DNA from: Clostridium pasteurianum BC1
GTDB taxonomy: Bacteria > Bacillota > Clostridia > Clostridiales > Clostridiaceae
Length of the DNA stretch: 64,000 bases
Direction: 5' to 3'
NCBI RefSeq assembly: GCF_000389635.1
Contig: NC_021182.1
Location: forward strand, 2,418,001-2,482,000
Position numbers and translations under genes: made by a program. The notes below the pieces were generated by a model, which had not been told where the DNA came from, searched no databases, and saw only the letters and a program-made list of their open reading frames with translations. Positions 55,699-64,000 of this stretch are shown here, one piece after another; the first letter of the stretch is position 1, and each line of letters opens with the position of its first letter.

Positions 55699-56355
55699 AT
55701 GCCAAGAAAAGTTTTTGACTCACATTTGGAAGAAATGCATACAGATCTTTTGAGAATGGGTAGTATGGTTGAAAAACAAATATTCCAGTGCATAGAAGCT
55801 TTAGTCAATCAAAATGAAAAATTAGCACAAGGAGTAATAGACAATGATGATTTAATTGATGACATGCAAAAGGAAATTGAGAATAAGGCTATAAAGCTTA
55901 TAGCAATGCAGCAGCCTTTGGCGATGGATTTGAGAAATATATTTACTACAACTAAAATAGTAACTGATCTTGAAAGAATAGCAGATCATGCTGTTGATAT
56001 AGCGAAGGTAACCAAGAGATTAAAAACGGATGATTATGTGAATCAGCTAACAGATATTACCCGTATGGCTACTTTGGTTAAAGAAATGCTTAAAGTTTCT
56101 CTTGATGCATATGTGCAGGGCGATGTAAAGCGTGCATATGCTATATGTAAAAAAGACGATGAAATAGATGCTTTATATAAACAGATTTTTAGTGAATTTT
56201 TAGTAATGATGATGGATAATCCAAAAGCTATAAATCAGGCCACACAATTTCTGTTTGCTTGTAAATATTTAGAACGAATAGCGGATCACACTACTAATAT
56301 TTGTGAAGGTACTATATATTTAGTTACCGGAGAACAAATAGATTTAAATGAATAA
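55699..56355 (+). CDS. phoU: Phosphate signalling regulator PhoU
   Basis: The 218-residue all-helical protein has two PhoU three-helix repeats with the metal-binding pattern DLERIADHAVDIA and later YLERIADHTTNICE. It links Pst transport state to PhoR and prevents excess phosphate uptake. ATG 55699 follows AGAGGTGA; a GTG three codons upstream overlaps that site. A terminator ends the operon. Confidence 0.95.
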   Translation: MPRKVFDSHLEEMHTDLLRMGSMVEKQIFQCIEALVNQNEKLAQGVIDNDDLIDDMQKEIENKAIKLIAMQQPLAMDLRNIFTTTKIVTDLERIADHAVDIAKVTKRLKTDDYVNQLTDITRMATLVKEMLKVSLDAYVQGDVKRAYAICKKDDEIDALYKQIFSEFLVMMMDNPKAINQATQFLFACKYLERIADHTTNICEGTIYLVTGEQIDLNE

Positions 56356-56360
56356 TTAAT

Positions 56361-56402
56361 AAAATCTCCTTATAGTAATACTGAGGGAGATTTTATTTTT
56401 TT
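56361..56402 (+). terminator. Terminator of the pst-phoU operon
   Basis: AAAATCTCC pairs with GGAGATTTT, followed by ATTTTTTTC. Confidence 0.8.
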
Positions 56403-56548
56403 CATTTTCTATTTCTTGACTAAAATTTTTTATTAAGGTAATATAACTTAAGATATGTGAAAATAAATAAGATTATTTATCTAATATAGGGAGAACACAA
56501 TTAGTGAGGTAATAGATTAACATATGTTTTGGTTTGGGAGCGTAAGAT

Positions 56549-57883
56549 ATGCAAAATGAGATTTTAAAGGTTTATAGTGGAAGTATTGCGGAAGAGTTAG
56601 GTGTTCAGGTTGGGGATAGAATCATAAGTATAAATGGTGAAGAAATAAAGGATATAATTGATTACAGATTTTTAATGGCAGATGATTATGTAACTATTGA
56701 GGTAGAAAAAAAAGATAATAACGAAATATGGGAACTGCAAGTAGAAAAAGAATTTAATGAAAAATTTGGTATAGAATTTAAAAATGGAATAATTGACAAA
56801 GCACAAAGCTGTAGAAATAAATGTATATTTTGTTTTATAGATCAATTGCCAAAGGGCATGAGAAAATCTCTGTATTTTAAGGATGATGATTCAAGATTAT
56901 CTTTTCTTCAGGGGAATTTTGTTACGTTGACAAATATGAAGGATGAAGATATTGATAGGATAATAAATTATAAAATAAGCCCTATAAATATATCTGTGCA
57001 TACAACTAATGCTCATCTTAGAATAAAAATGCTTAATAATAGATTTGCTGGCAATGTTATGGAGAGACTTGAAAGGTTGTCTCAGGGTGGTATAACTATG
57101 AATTGTCAATTGGTGCTTTGTCCTGGTGTTAATAATGGTAAAGAACTAACAAAAACTATAATGGATTTATACAAGTTTTACCCTAATATAAAAAATGTTG
57201 CAGGAGTACCTGTAGGTGTAACAAAGTATAGAGAAGGACTATTTGATTTAAGGACTTATGATAAGAGTATGGCAGAAGAAGAGATCAATTTAGCTTCACA
57301 ATTACAGGAGAATTTTATAAAGGAAATAGGTGTTCCCTTTATAAGACTTTCGGATGAATTTTATGTTTTAGCGGATATGGATATACCAGAAAAGGAGTTC
57401 TATGAAAATTTTGATCAATTAGAAGATGGAATAGGTATGATCAGAATTTTTAGAGAAAATATAAAAAGCACATTAAATAACTTAAAAAAAGGAATTAAAG
57501 GTGAATTTACTTTAGTAACAGGGGTTTCAGCTTTTAAAGAAATAAAGTCAGCAGGAGATGTGATTTCATCTGTAAATAAAAATTTAAATATAAATACAGT
57601 TAAAATATTAAATGACTATTTGGGTCACACCATAACTGTGGCAGGACTTATTACAGGGAGAGATATTATTAAACAACTTAAAAAAGTTAAATATGGAGAA
57701 TATATTATAGTGCCAAAAAATATGCTGAAGGTAGATACAAAAATGTTTTTAGACGATATACTTATTGAAGATATTGAAAAGGCTTTAAATACAAAAGTTT
57801 TAGTTTGTGAATATACAGGAGAAGATCTAATAGAAATTATAAATGAACACGCTGGGAGGAATAATACATGTCAAAACCAATAG
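56549..57883 (+). CDS. DUF512 protein with PDZ and radical-SAM-type cysteine motif
   Basis: The 444-residue protein begins with a PDZ-like domain ([28 protein letters not shown]) followed by a C-x3-C-x2-C motif at C88, C92 and C95 ([19 protein letters not shown]), as in radical SAM enzymes. Then comes [22 protein letters not shown] and a C-terminal DUF512 domain with TGVSAF. No reaction is established for this family. It overlaps the start of der by 16 bases, a neighbourhood conserved in Firmicutes. Use of SAM is inferred from the motif. Confidence 0.85.
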   Translation: MQNEILKVYSGSIAEELGVQVGDRIISINGEEIKDIIDYRFLMADDYVTIEVEKKDNNEIWELQVEKEFNEKFGIEFKNGIIDKAQSCRNKCIFCFIDQLPKGMRKSLYFKDDDSRLSFLQGNFVTLTNMKDEDIDRIINYKISPINISVHTTNAHLRIKMLNNRFAGNVMERLERLSQGGITMNCQLVLCPGVNNGKELTKTIMDLYKFYPNIKNVAGVPVGVTKYREGLFDLRTYDKSMAEEEINLASQLQENFIKEIGVPFIRLSDEFYVLADMDIPEKEFYENFDQLEDGIGMIRIFRENIKSTLNNLKKGIKGEFTLVTGVSAFKEIKSAGDVISSVNKNLNINTVKILNDYLGHTITVAGLITGRDIIKQLKKVKYGEYIIVPKNMLKVDTKMFLDDILIEDIEKALNTKVLVCEYTGEDLIEIINEHAGRNNTCQNQ

Positions 57884-59184
57884 TAGCAATAGTAGGAAGA
57901 CCTAATGTTGGAAAGTCAACTTTATTTAATAAATTAGCAGGAAAAAGAATTTCCATTGTAGAAGATACACCAGGGGTAACTAGAGATAGAATATATGCTG
58001 AAGCAGAATGGCTCAGCAATTTATTTACCATTATTGATACGGGTGGTATAGAACCCGAAAACAGTGATATTATAGTAGCACAAATGAGAAGGCAAGCTCA
58101 GATGGCTATAGAAACTGCTGATGTTATTGTATTCATAGTGGATGGAAAGCAAGGACTTACAGATGCAGATAACGAAGTAGCCTTGATGCTTAGAAAATCA
58201 AAAAAACCCATTGTGCTTGTGGTAAATAAAATAGATAAGCTAGCAGATGAGCAAAATTCTTTTGAATTTTATAATTTGGGAATTGGTGAGCCAATAGCAA
58301 TCTCAGCTTCCCAGGGATTGGGTCTTGGAGATATGCTTGATAAAATAGTAGAGCATTTTAAAGAGATAGTTAATATTGATGAGCAAGATGAATATACTAA
58401 AATTGCAGTAGTAGGTAAACCAAATGTAGGTAAATCTTCATTAATTAATAAATTACTTGGAGAAGATAGAGTTATAGTAAGTGATATACCTGGTACTACT
58501 AGGGATGCTGTAGATAGTTATCTTGAAACAGAGGAAGGAAAGTTTATTTTAATAGATACAGCTGGACTTAGAAGGAAGAGCAAAGTAAAAGAAGAAATTG
58601 AAAGATACAGTGTTATAAGAACTTTAGCGGCTATAGAAAGAGCTGATGTATGTATACTTATATTAGATGCAACTGAACAGCTAAGTGATCAGGATGAAAA
58701 AATTATTGGTTATGCCCATGAATTAAGTAAAGCAATAATGGTTTTGGTAAATAAATGGGATCTTATAGAAAAAGATGATAAAACTATGGATTTATTCAAG
58801 AAGAATATACAATATAAATTATCCTTTATGGCCTATGCACAGTATCTGTTTATTTCTGCAAAAACAGGTCAAAGAGTTAATAAGGTATTAGATGAAGTAA
58901 AGAAATGTTATGATAACTATTCTAGAAGAATATCCACAGGTGTTTTAAATGATGTAGTTAGCAAAGCTGTACTTATGAAAGAACCACCTGTAGTGGCTTT
59001 AAAAAGACTTAAAATTTATTATGTAACACAGGTAGCCATAAAGCCACCCACTTTTATCTTTTTTGTAAATGATACAGAAGCTATCCATTTTTCTTATGAA
59101 CGATACTTAGAAAATAAATTAAGAGAAAGTTTTGATTTTAGCGGAACTGGAATTAAAGTTATTTTCAGAGAAAGGAAGGAATGA
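57868..59184 (+). CDS. der: Ribosome biogenesis GTPase Der (EngA)
   Basis: Der has two tandem GTPase domains and acts in 50S subunit assembly. The 438-residue protein shows G1 motifs GRPNVGKST (first domain) and GKPNVGKSS (second, near residue 186), DTPGVTRDR and DIPGTTRDA switch regions, NKID and NKWD guanine motifs, and a C-terminal KH-like domain. The ATG overlaps the DUF512 gene; GGGAGGAAT lies inside it. gpsA begins one base after the stop. Confidence 0.97.
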   Translation: MSKPIVAIVGRPNVGKSTLFNKLAGKRISIVEDTPGVTRDRIYAEAEWLSNLFTIIDTGGIEPENSDIIVAQMRRQAQMAIETADVIVFIVDGKQGLTDADNEVALMLRKSKKPIVLVVNKIDKLADEQNSFEFYNLGIGEPIAISASQGLGLGDMLDKIVEHFKEIVNIDEQDEYTKIAVVGKPNVGKSSLINKLLGEDRVIVSDIPGTTRDAVDSYLETEEGKFILIDTAGLRRKSKVKEEIERYSVIRTLAAIERADVCILILDATEQLSDQDEKIIGYAHELSKAIMVLVNKWDLIEKDDKTMDLFKKNIQYKLSFMAYAQYLFISAKTGQRVNKVLDEVKKCYDNYSRRISTGVLNDVVSKAVLMKEPPVVALKRLKIYYVTQVAIKPPTFIFFVNDTEAIHFSYERYLENKLRESFDFSGTGIKVIFRERKE

Positions 59185-59185
59185 T

Positions 59186-60181
59186 ATGAAAAGTGTTACT
59201 TTCCTTGGCGGTGGAAGTTTTGGAACTGCATTAGGTATACTGTTAGCTAACAAAAGATATGAGGTAACTATATGGGATAGGAATCCAGCTGTAGTGGAGG
59301 AAATAAATAACAGTAAAACTAATCATAAATATTTAGCTGACATTACTATTCCAGATGGAGTTATTGCTACTAATACCATAGAAGATTCAATACAAAAAAG
59401 TGATTGTATAATTTTAGCTGTTCCTTCTTATGCAATAAGAACTATATGTGGCCAAATAAGCAAAAAGGTAAGTAAAGATCAAATTATAGTTAGTATTGCA
59501 AAAGGAATAGAGGAAGAGACTAAAATGAGGCTTTCTAAGGTAATTAAAGAGGAACTACCTTCAAATCCTGTAGTGATATTATCCGGACCAAGTCATGCAG
59601 AAGAGGTGTCAAGGAATTTGCCAACTACAGTTGTAGTTACTTCTGAAAATATGGAATATGCCTACAAAGTACAGGATCTTTTTATGACTAATACTTTTAG
59701 AGTATATACTAATGATGATATAATTGGCATAGAAATAGGAGGTGCAGTTAAAAATATAATTGCACTAGCTTGTGGAATTTGTGATGGGTTAGGTTATGGG
59801 GATAATACTAAGGCTGCACTTATGACAAGAGGCATGAGTGAAATAGTGAGAATTGGAACTTTACTTGGAGGCAGGCGGGAAACTTTTTATGGACTCACTG
59901 GTATGGGAGATTTAATAGTTACCTGCACAAGCTTACATAGTAGAAATAGAAGAGCAGGTATTTTAATTGGAGAAGGTGTTCCACTTAATGAGGCTTGCCA
60001 GAGAATTGGTATGGTGGTTGAAGGTGTTAAAGCCTGTGAAGCTTTTTATGAATTAAAAGGCAAACTAAATGTAATCATGCCTATAACAGATATGCTATAT
60101 AAAGTTTTATTTGAAGATAAGGATGTAAAAGCAGCTGTGAAGGAACTTATGGAGAGAGATAAAAAGGATGAAATGTATTAA
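59186..60181 (+). CDS. gpsA: Glycerol-3-phosphate dehydrogenase [NAD(P)+]
   Basis: GpsA reduces dihydroxyacetone phosphate to sn-glycerol-3-phosphate for phospholipids. The 331-residue protein starts [21 protein letters not shown] with the dinucleotide-binding motif. It contains [15 protein letters not shown], the catalytic-lysine region [19 protein letters not shown] and [15 protein letters not shown] 59186 follows AAGGAAGGA; a longer reading inside der is unlikely. It is probably co-transcribed with der. Confidence 0.96.
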   Translation: MKSVTFLGGGSFGTALGILLANKRYEVTIWDRNPAVVEEINNSKTNHKYLADITIPDGVIATNTIEDSIQKSDCIILAVPSYAIRTICGQISKKVSKDQIIVSIAKGIEEETKMRLSKVIKEELPSNPVVILSGPSHAEEVSRNLPTTVVVTSENMEYAYKVQDLFMTNTFRVYTNDDIIGIEIGGAVKNIIALACGICDGLGYGDNTKAALMTRGMSEIVRIGTLLGGRRETFYGLTGMGDLIVTCTSLHSRNRRAGILIGEGVPLNEACQRIGMVVEGVKACEAFYELKGKLNVIMPITDMLYKVLFEDKDVKAAVKELMERDKKDEMY

Positions 60182-60212
60182 GTAAACTATATAAGATATG
60201 TTCATAGAACAG

Positions 60213-60263
60213 GCACTATTGGAATGATTAAATAAAAACACATTCTAATAGTGTTTTTTATTG
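60213..60263 (+). terminator. Terminator after gpsA
   Basis: CACTATTGGAATG pairs with CATTCTAATAGTG (one G-T pair) around a 14-base loop, then TTTTTTATT. Confidence 0.8.
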
Positions 60264-60358
60264 CAAAAATTATTAATTATAAATTACAAATAAGGTATAT
60301 TTAATAATATACACCAATATATATATACTGTTAATATTAAGATACAGGAGGGTACATT

Positions 60359-61837
60359 TTGGATAATTTCGATATATACAAAGATATAGCAGAAAGAACC
60401 CAAGGAGATATATATGTTGGGGTAGTAGGCCCAGTTAGAACAGGAAAATCCACATTTATTAAAACATTTATGGATCTTATGGTTATTCCTAACATAGAAA
60501 ATTCCTATAAAAAAGAAAGAGCTAAAGATGAACTTCCTCAAAGTGGTTCGGGAAAATCTATTCATACCACAGAACCTAAATTTATACCAAATGAAGCTGT
60601 AGAAATAGGCATTGGTGAAGGTATAAAATTCAAAGTAAGAATGGTAGATTGTGTTGGTTATATAGTAAAAGGAGCACTGGGATATAAAGAGGGAGACAGA
60701 GACAAAATGGTAACAACACCCTGGTATGATCATGAAATACCTTTTGAAGAAGCGGCAGAAATAGGGACAAAGAAGGTAATAAATGAGCATTCTACTATAG
60801 GTCTTGTAATAACTACAGATGGCACTATAACAGATATCCCTAGAGATGAATATTTAGATGCAGAAGAAAGAGTGGTAAAGGAGCTTAAAGCTATAAATAA
60901 ACCTTTTATCATTGTACTTAATTCTTCTAGAGCAAAAGATCCAAAAACCTTGGAGCTTTCTAACGAATTAGAAAATAAATATGATGTTCCAGTGCAAATA
61001 ATGGACGTACTTAACATGGATGAAGAGGACATAACTGATATATTTAAAAGAGTATTAAAAGAATTTCCTATTAAAGAAATAAACATAGATATGCCAGAGT
61101 GGATTGAAAAACTGGAGTCAAAGCATTGGCTTAAGGATAATTATTGGGGGCTAGTTAAGGAAATATGCAAAAATGTAAATAGAGTAAGAGATATCAGTAA
61201 AACCTTGAATAGTTTTACTGATACGGATTTTCTTGATTCATCACAAGTAGATGAGATGAATATGGGAAGTGGAGTAGCAAGAGTTAGTCTTATACCTAAA
61301 AAAGGTATATTTTATAAGGTGTTAAGTGAGTACTGTGGAGCGGATATTTTAGGGGAAAGTCAATTATTAAATACTATTAGGGATTATCATAAGGCTAAGG
61401 TTGAATATGATAGAATTTCTGATGCATTAAGAGATGTAAAGGAAACAGGTTATGGTCTTGTGGCCCCTCAACTTACAGAAATGAAGCTTGAAGAACCTAA
61501 AATAGTTAAAAATGGATCTAGATATGAGGTTAAGTTAAAAGCCAGTGCCCCATCTTTTCATTTTATAAGAGCAGATATTGAAACAGAGATATCACCTATA
61601 ATGGGAACCGAGAGAGAAAGTGAAGAATTAGTAAAATCCCTATTAGAGGAATTTGAAAGTGATCCTTCTAAAATTTGGGAAAGTAATATGTTTGGTAAAT
61701 CCTTTGATTTAGTAGTAAAAGAAGGCTTGCAAAAAAAATTATTTAAAATGCCAGAGGATGTTCAGGTAAAAATTCAGAAAACATTAGAAAAAATAATCAA
61801 TGAGGGCAATGGTGGACTTATTTGCATAATTCTTTAA
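60359..61837 (+). CDS. spoIVA: Stage IV sporulation protein A (spore coat ATPase SpoIVA)
   Basis: SpoIVA polymerises in an ATP-dependent way on the forespore surface and forms the base of the spore coat. The 492-residue length is the same as in B. subtilis. Walker A GPVRTGKST has K30; DCVGYIVKGALGY and ITTDGTITDIPRDEY follow; the C-terminus NEGNGGLICIIL is conserved and needed for localisation. The start is a TTG at 60359 with GGAGGGTAC upstream, which gives MDNFDIYKDIAERTQGDIYVG. It is a single-gene unit, expected to be under sigma-E, but no convincing sigma-E promoter could be placed by eye. Confidence 0.96.
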   Translation: MDNFDIYKDIAERTQGDIYVGVVGPVRTGKSTFIKTFMDLMVIPNIENSYKKERAKDELPQSGSGKSIHTTEPKFIPNEAVEIGIGEGIKFKVRMVDCVGYIVKGALGYKEGDRDKMVTTPWYDHEIPFEEAAEIGTKKVINEHSTIGLVITTDGTITDIPRDEYLDAEERVVKELKAINKPFIIVLNSSRAKDPKTLELSNELENKYDVPVQIMDVLNMDEEDITDIFKRVLKEFPIKEINIDMPEWIEKLESKHWLKDNYWGLVKEICKNVNRVRDISKTLNSFTDTDFLDSSQVDEMNMGSGVARVSLIPKKGIFYKVLSEYCGADILGESQLLNTIRDYHKAKVEYDRISDALRDVKETGYGLVAPQLTEMKLEEPKIVKNGSRYEVKLKASAPSFHFIRADIETEISPIMGTERESEELVKSLLEEFESDPSKIWESNMFGKSFDLVVKEGLQKKLFKMPEDVQVKIQKTLEKIINEGNGGLICIIL

Positions 61838-61867
61838 ATATATTAAAGGGCTGTCTCAAAATGCTAT

Positions 61868-62028
61868 AAGGCATATGAAAATAAATAGTAAGTCAAAGAT
61901 GCGACGTATATTTTGAATCATACAAGGAAACAGGTGACCAGGATAGTAGGCTATCTGAGGGTTCTGTTGACGCAGTAGGATTCAAAATAGACTAGCATAC
62001 TGACTAGTTATTTATTTGAATATGCCTT
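61868..62028 (-). repeat. Family B long-palindrome repeat (B3, reverse orientation)
   Basis: This is the reverse-oriented counterpart of B1 and B2. Read on the minus strand it starts AAGGCATATTCAAATAAATA, has the inner arm TATTTTGAATC pairing with GATTCAAAATA, the core CTGCGTCAACAGAACC and CCTGTTTCCTTGT, and ends ATTTTCATATGCCTTA. It lies between spoIVA and the aminotransferase gene. Confidence 0.85.
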
Positions 62029-62137
62029 ATATGCATTAGAGATGGTCTTTTTTTGTTTTGAAATATATTATTTTTGTAACAATAAACAAAGCAGGGCATA
62101 TACTAAAATGATAGACAGAATTCTAGGAGGAATAAAA

Positions 62138-63292
62138 GTGAAAATTAATAATAGAATTGCTACACTTGGAGAATATCATTTTAAAAAAATTGATGATGAA
62201 AAAAATAAAATTTTATCAGAAGGTAAAAAAATAATTGATTTAGGTATAGGAGACCCTGATCTACCAGTTCATCCTAGTATTTTAAAAGAATTAATCAGTG
62301 CATTAGCAATAAAAAATTTTAATAAATATCCACCTTATGATGGAGTGGAAAAGTTAAAAAAACAGATTATAAAATATTATTCTGATGTATATTCTGTAAA
62401 GCTTGATTTAGATGAAGTATTAGTACTAATAGGCTCTAAAGAAGGGATCAGTAATATCATACCTGCAGTTTGCAATTTTGGTGATGGTGTTATAATGACA
62501 GATCCGTCTTATCCAGTATATGAAACAGCAACAAAACTTTGGGGAGCAGTGACCTATAAAATTCCGCTTAAAGGAAAAAATAGTTTTTTGCCAGAGCTGG
62601 ATTATATGCTAGATGGAGATATATTAAGATCAAAATTATTTATAATAAATTATCCTAATAATCCAACAGGTGCAGTAGCTAGTGAGAATTTTTACAAGGA
62701 TATAATAAAATTTTGCAGCCATAATGATATAATACTTTGTAATGATTCCGCCTATAACGAAATAATAGAAGAGAATAAAGCACCTACTAGCCTTCTCCAA
62801 TATGACATAGATAAAAAAAACTGTATTGAATTTGGAACTATGTCTAAAACTTATAACATGACAGGTTTTAGAATTGGTTATGCTGTGGGAAATAAAGATG
62901 TTATAAAAGCACTGTTAACTATAAAAAGCAATTTGGATTCAGGACAGTTTAAGCCAATACAGTATGCCGCAATTAGAGCATTGACATTAGAGAGGAGTTA
63001 TATAAATTCAATTAGGCATATATATAATGATAGAAGAAAATCAGCAGAAATTATTTTAAAAAATAAGAATATAGAGTTTTTTAAAACCACAGGGACTTTT
63101 TATGTATGGTGTAAAGTTCCTAACAATTATACAACCTATGAATTTTGTAGTGAAGTCTTAAAAAAACATCAAATAGTTATTACTCCGGGGTACAGCTTTG
63201 GAAATTTAGGACATCAATATTTCAGAATAGCGCTTACCAAGGATAAAGTTACAATTGAAGAGGCACTAAACAAATTTAGCAGGTATAAATAA
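62138..63292 (+). CDS. PLP-dependent class I aminotransferase, LL-diaminopimelate aminotransferase-like
   Basis: The 384-residue fold-type I aminotransferase has LGIGDPDLPVHPSI, YPPYDGVEKLK, SKEGISN, INYPNNPTGAVA and the PLP lysine K237 in GTMSKTYNMTGFRIGYAVG. These features resemble DapL, which makes LL-diaminopimelate from tetrahydrodipicolinate for lysine and peptidoglycan. Related aspartate and alanine aminotransferases cannot be excluded. The GTG at 62138 is chosen because AGGAGG is seven bases upstream; the frame extends further up without a ribosome site. No lysine genes are adjacent. Confidence 0.8.
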   Translation: MKINNRIATLGEYHFKKIDDEKNKILSEGKKIIDLGIGDPDLPVHPSILKELISALAIKNFNKYPPYDGVEKLKKQIIKYYSDVYSVKLDLDEVLVLIGSKEGISNIIPAVCNFGDGVIMTDPSYPVYETATKLWGAVTYKIPLKGKNSFLPELDYMLDGDILRSKLFIINYPNNPTGAVASENFYKDIIKFCSHNDIILCNDSAYNEIIEENKAPTSLLQYDIDKKNCIEFGTMSKTYNMTGFRIGYAVGNKDVIKALLTIKSNLDSGQFKPIQYAAIRALTLERSYINSIRHIYNDRRKSAEIILKNKNIEFFKTTGTFYVWCKVPNNYTTYEFCSEVLKKHQIVITPGYSFGNLGHQYFRIALTKDKVTIEEALNKFSRYK

Positions 63293-63355
63293 ATATTAAA
63301 AAAGTATTATGTAGCAGAAAAAATGTGGTATAATCATTAAAGTCGAATATAGTAC

Positions 63356-63385
63356 TTGAATTTATACTTATAGTTTTTGTATAAT
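63356..63385 (+). promoter_or_regulatory. Promoter-like sequence before the yicC-type gene
   Basis: TTGAAT (63356-63361) and TATAAT (63380-63385) are 18 bp apart. The start site would be near 63392, about 38 bases before the ATG. Confidence 0.5.
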
Positions 63386-63429
63386 AATAAGTATGAATTG
63401 TTGGCAAAACAATGGAAGGATGATTTACC

Positions 63430-64000
63430 ATGGTAAGCAGTATGACAGGATATGGTCGAGCTTTTTATGAATGTAAAAATAGAAATTTCACCATAGAGAT
63501 AAGAAGTGTAAATCATAGATATCTTGATTTAAATATAAAAATGCCAAGAAGTTTTACTTCTCTTGAAGATAAGATAAGAAAAAAATTACAAGAGAAGCTC
63601 AGCAGAGGGAAAGTAGATATCTATATAACACAGACTGTTTTAGAAACGGAAAGTTCTAAAGCTTTGCTAAACAAAAATTTGAGTGATAGCCTTGTAAAAT
63701 GTCTACAGGAGATAAATGAGCGTTATGGACTTAAGGAATCGTTGTCACTTTCGTTAATAGCGAAATTTCCAGATGTAATAACTATTGAGCAAAAAGATGA
63801 AGATTTTGAGGAGATTTGGAGTAATTTAAAAATTCCCTTAGATGAAGCAATAATTACTTTAGCTTCTATGAGATTAAAAGAGGGTGCAAAATTAAAAGAA
63901 GATATAGAACATAAATGTTCCTCTATAGACCAATTAGTTAGCAACATAGCTGAAAAGTCTAGCTTGGTTGTAGAACAGTATAAAACAAAGCTTAATGATA
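63430..64000 (+). CDS. YicC/YloC family endoribonuclease, N-terminal part (runs off the window)
   Basis: The first 190 codons are visible. MVSSMTGYGRAFYECKNRNFTIEIRSVNHRYLDLNIKMP, with its SMTGYGRA and EIRSVNHRYLD motifs, is diagnostic of the YicC/YloC family, which acts as a stress-linked endoribonuclease in E. coli and B. subtilis. GGAAGGA lies upstream of the ATG. The full protein is usually ~290 residues, so roughly two thirds is present. In Firmicutes it normally precedes remA, gmk and rpoZ. Confidence 0.93.
   Translation, partial: MVSSMTGYGRAFYECKNRNFTIEIRSVNHRYLDLNIKMPRSFTSLEDKIRKKLQEKLSRGKVDIYITQTVLETESSKALLNKNLSDSLVKCLQEINERYGLKESLSLSLIAKFPDVITIEQKDEDFEEIWSNLKIPLDEAIITLASMRLKEGAKLKEDIEHKCSSIDQLVSNIAEKSSLVVEQYKTKLND

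Noticed and set aside
60295-60330. Sigma-E promoter for spoIVA
   Set aside because: A GTATATT box is present, but no CATACA-type -10 lies at the needed ~14-bp spacing.
60284-60790. 168-codon open frame on the minus strand opposite spoIVA
   Set aside because: It is rich in Tyr, Phe, Cys and His, typical of reading AT-rich coding DNA backwards; it has no ribosome site and overlaps a well-supported gene.

Overview
The window is AT-rich DNA with purine-rich Shine-Dalgarno sites, frequent TTG and GTG starts, and a full set of endospore genes (spoIIGA, sigE, sigG, sigK, spoIVA). It also carries clostridial markers such as a T-box before alaS, the ireB-ruvX-DUF1292-fur series, ribonuclease J and a DUF512 protein next to der. 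This points to an anaerobic spore-forming Clostridium (Clostridiaceae). The species cannot be fixed by eye. No rRNA, tRNA, CRISPR array, transposase or prophage gene was seen; this is core chromosome.

Layout. 1-7.2 kb: end of an aspartase gene, an M16C zinc protease, glycogen phosphorylase (minus strand) and a cold-shock protein. 7.3-12.1 kb: a vitamin-type ECF S-component behind a structured leader, then rarA and a nuclease-helicase fusion. 12.4-18.6 kb: gltBD (glutamate synthase). 18.7-20.8 kb: iscR-iscS-iscU (Fe-S assembly). 21-29.4 kb: PRC-barrel protein and AI-2E permease, T-box/alaS, ireB, ruvX, DUF1292, fur, rnjA. 29.5-36.1 kb: typA, mltG, the trmR-trhP tRNA wobble-uridine pair and a penicillin-binding transpeptidase. 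36.2-39.7 kb: sigK, pilT and a glycosyltransferase. 40-45.2 kb: ftsA-ftsZ and spoIIGA-sigE-sigG. 45.5-56.4 kb: ylmC-type gene, nrdR, pgeF, then a phosphate island (phoP-phoR, a divergent chemoreceptor, pstSCAB, phoU). 56.5-64 kb: DUF512 radical-SAM-like protein, der, gpsA, spoIVA, a DapL-like aminotransferase and the start of a yicC-type RNase gene.

No obviously new gene system was found. The most unusual content is non-coding: two families of dispersed palindromic repeats. Family A has four copies of 79-181 bp plus fragments. Two copies sit at the ends of unrelated genes (ruvX and phoR) and supply the same last residues and stop codon to both proteins. Family B has three copies of about 160 bp with long inverted arms around a conserved core. 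In both families the copies differ by changes that keep base pairing, which suggests that a folded RNA or DNA form matters. Structured leaders before the ECF gene and before typA are further candidates for regulatory RNA.
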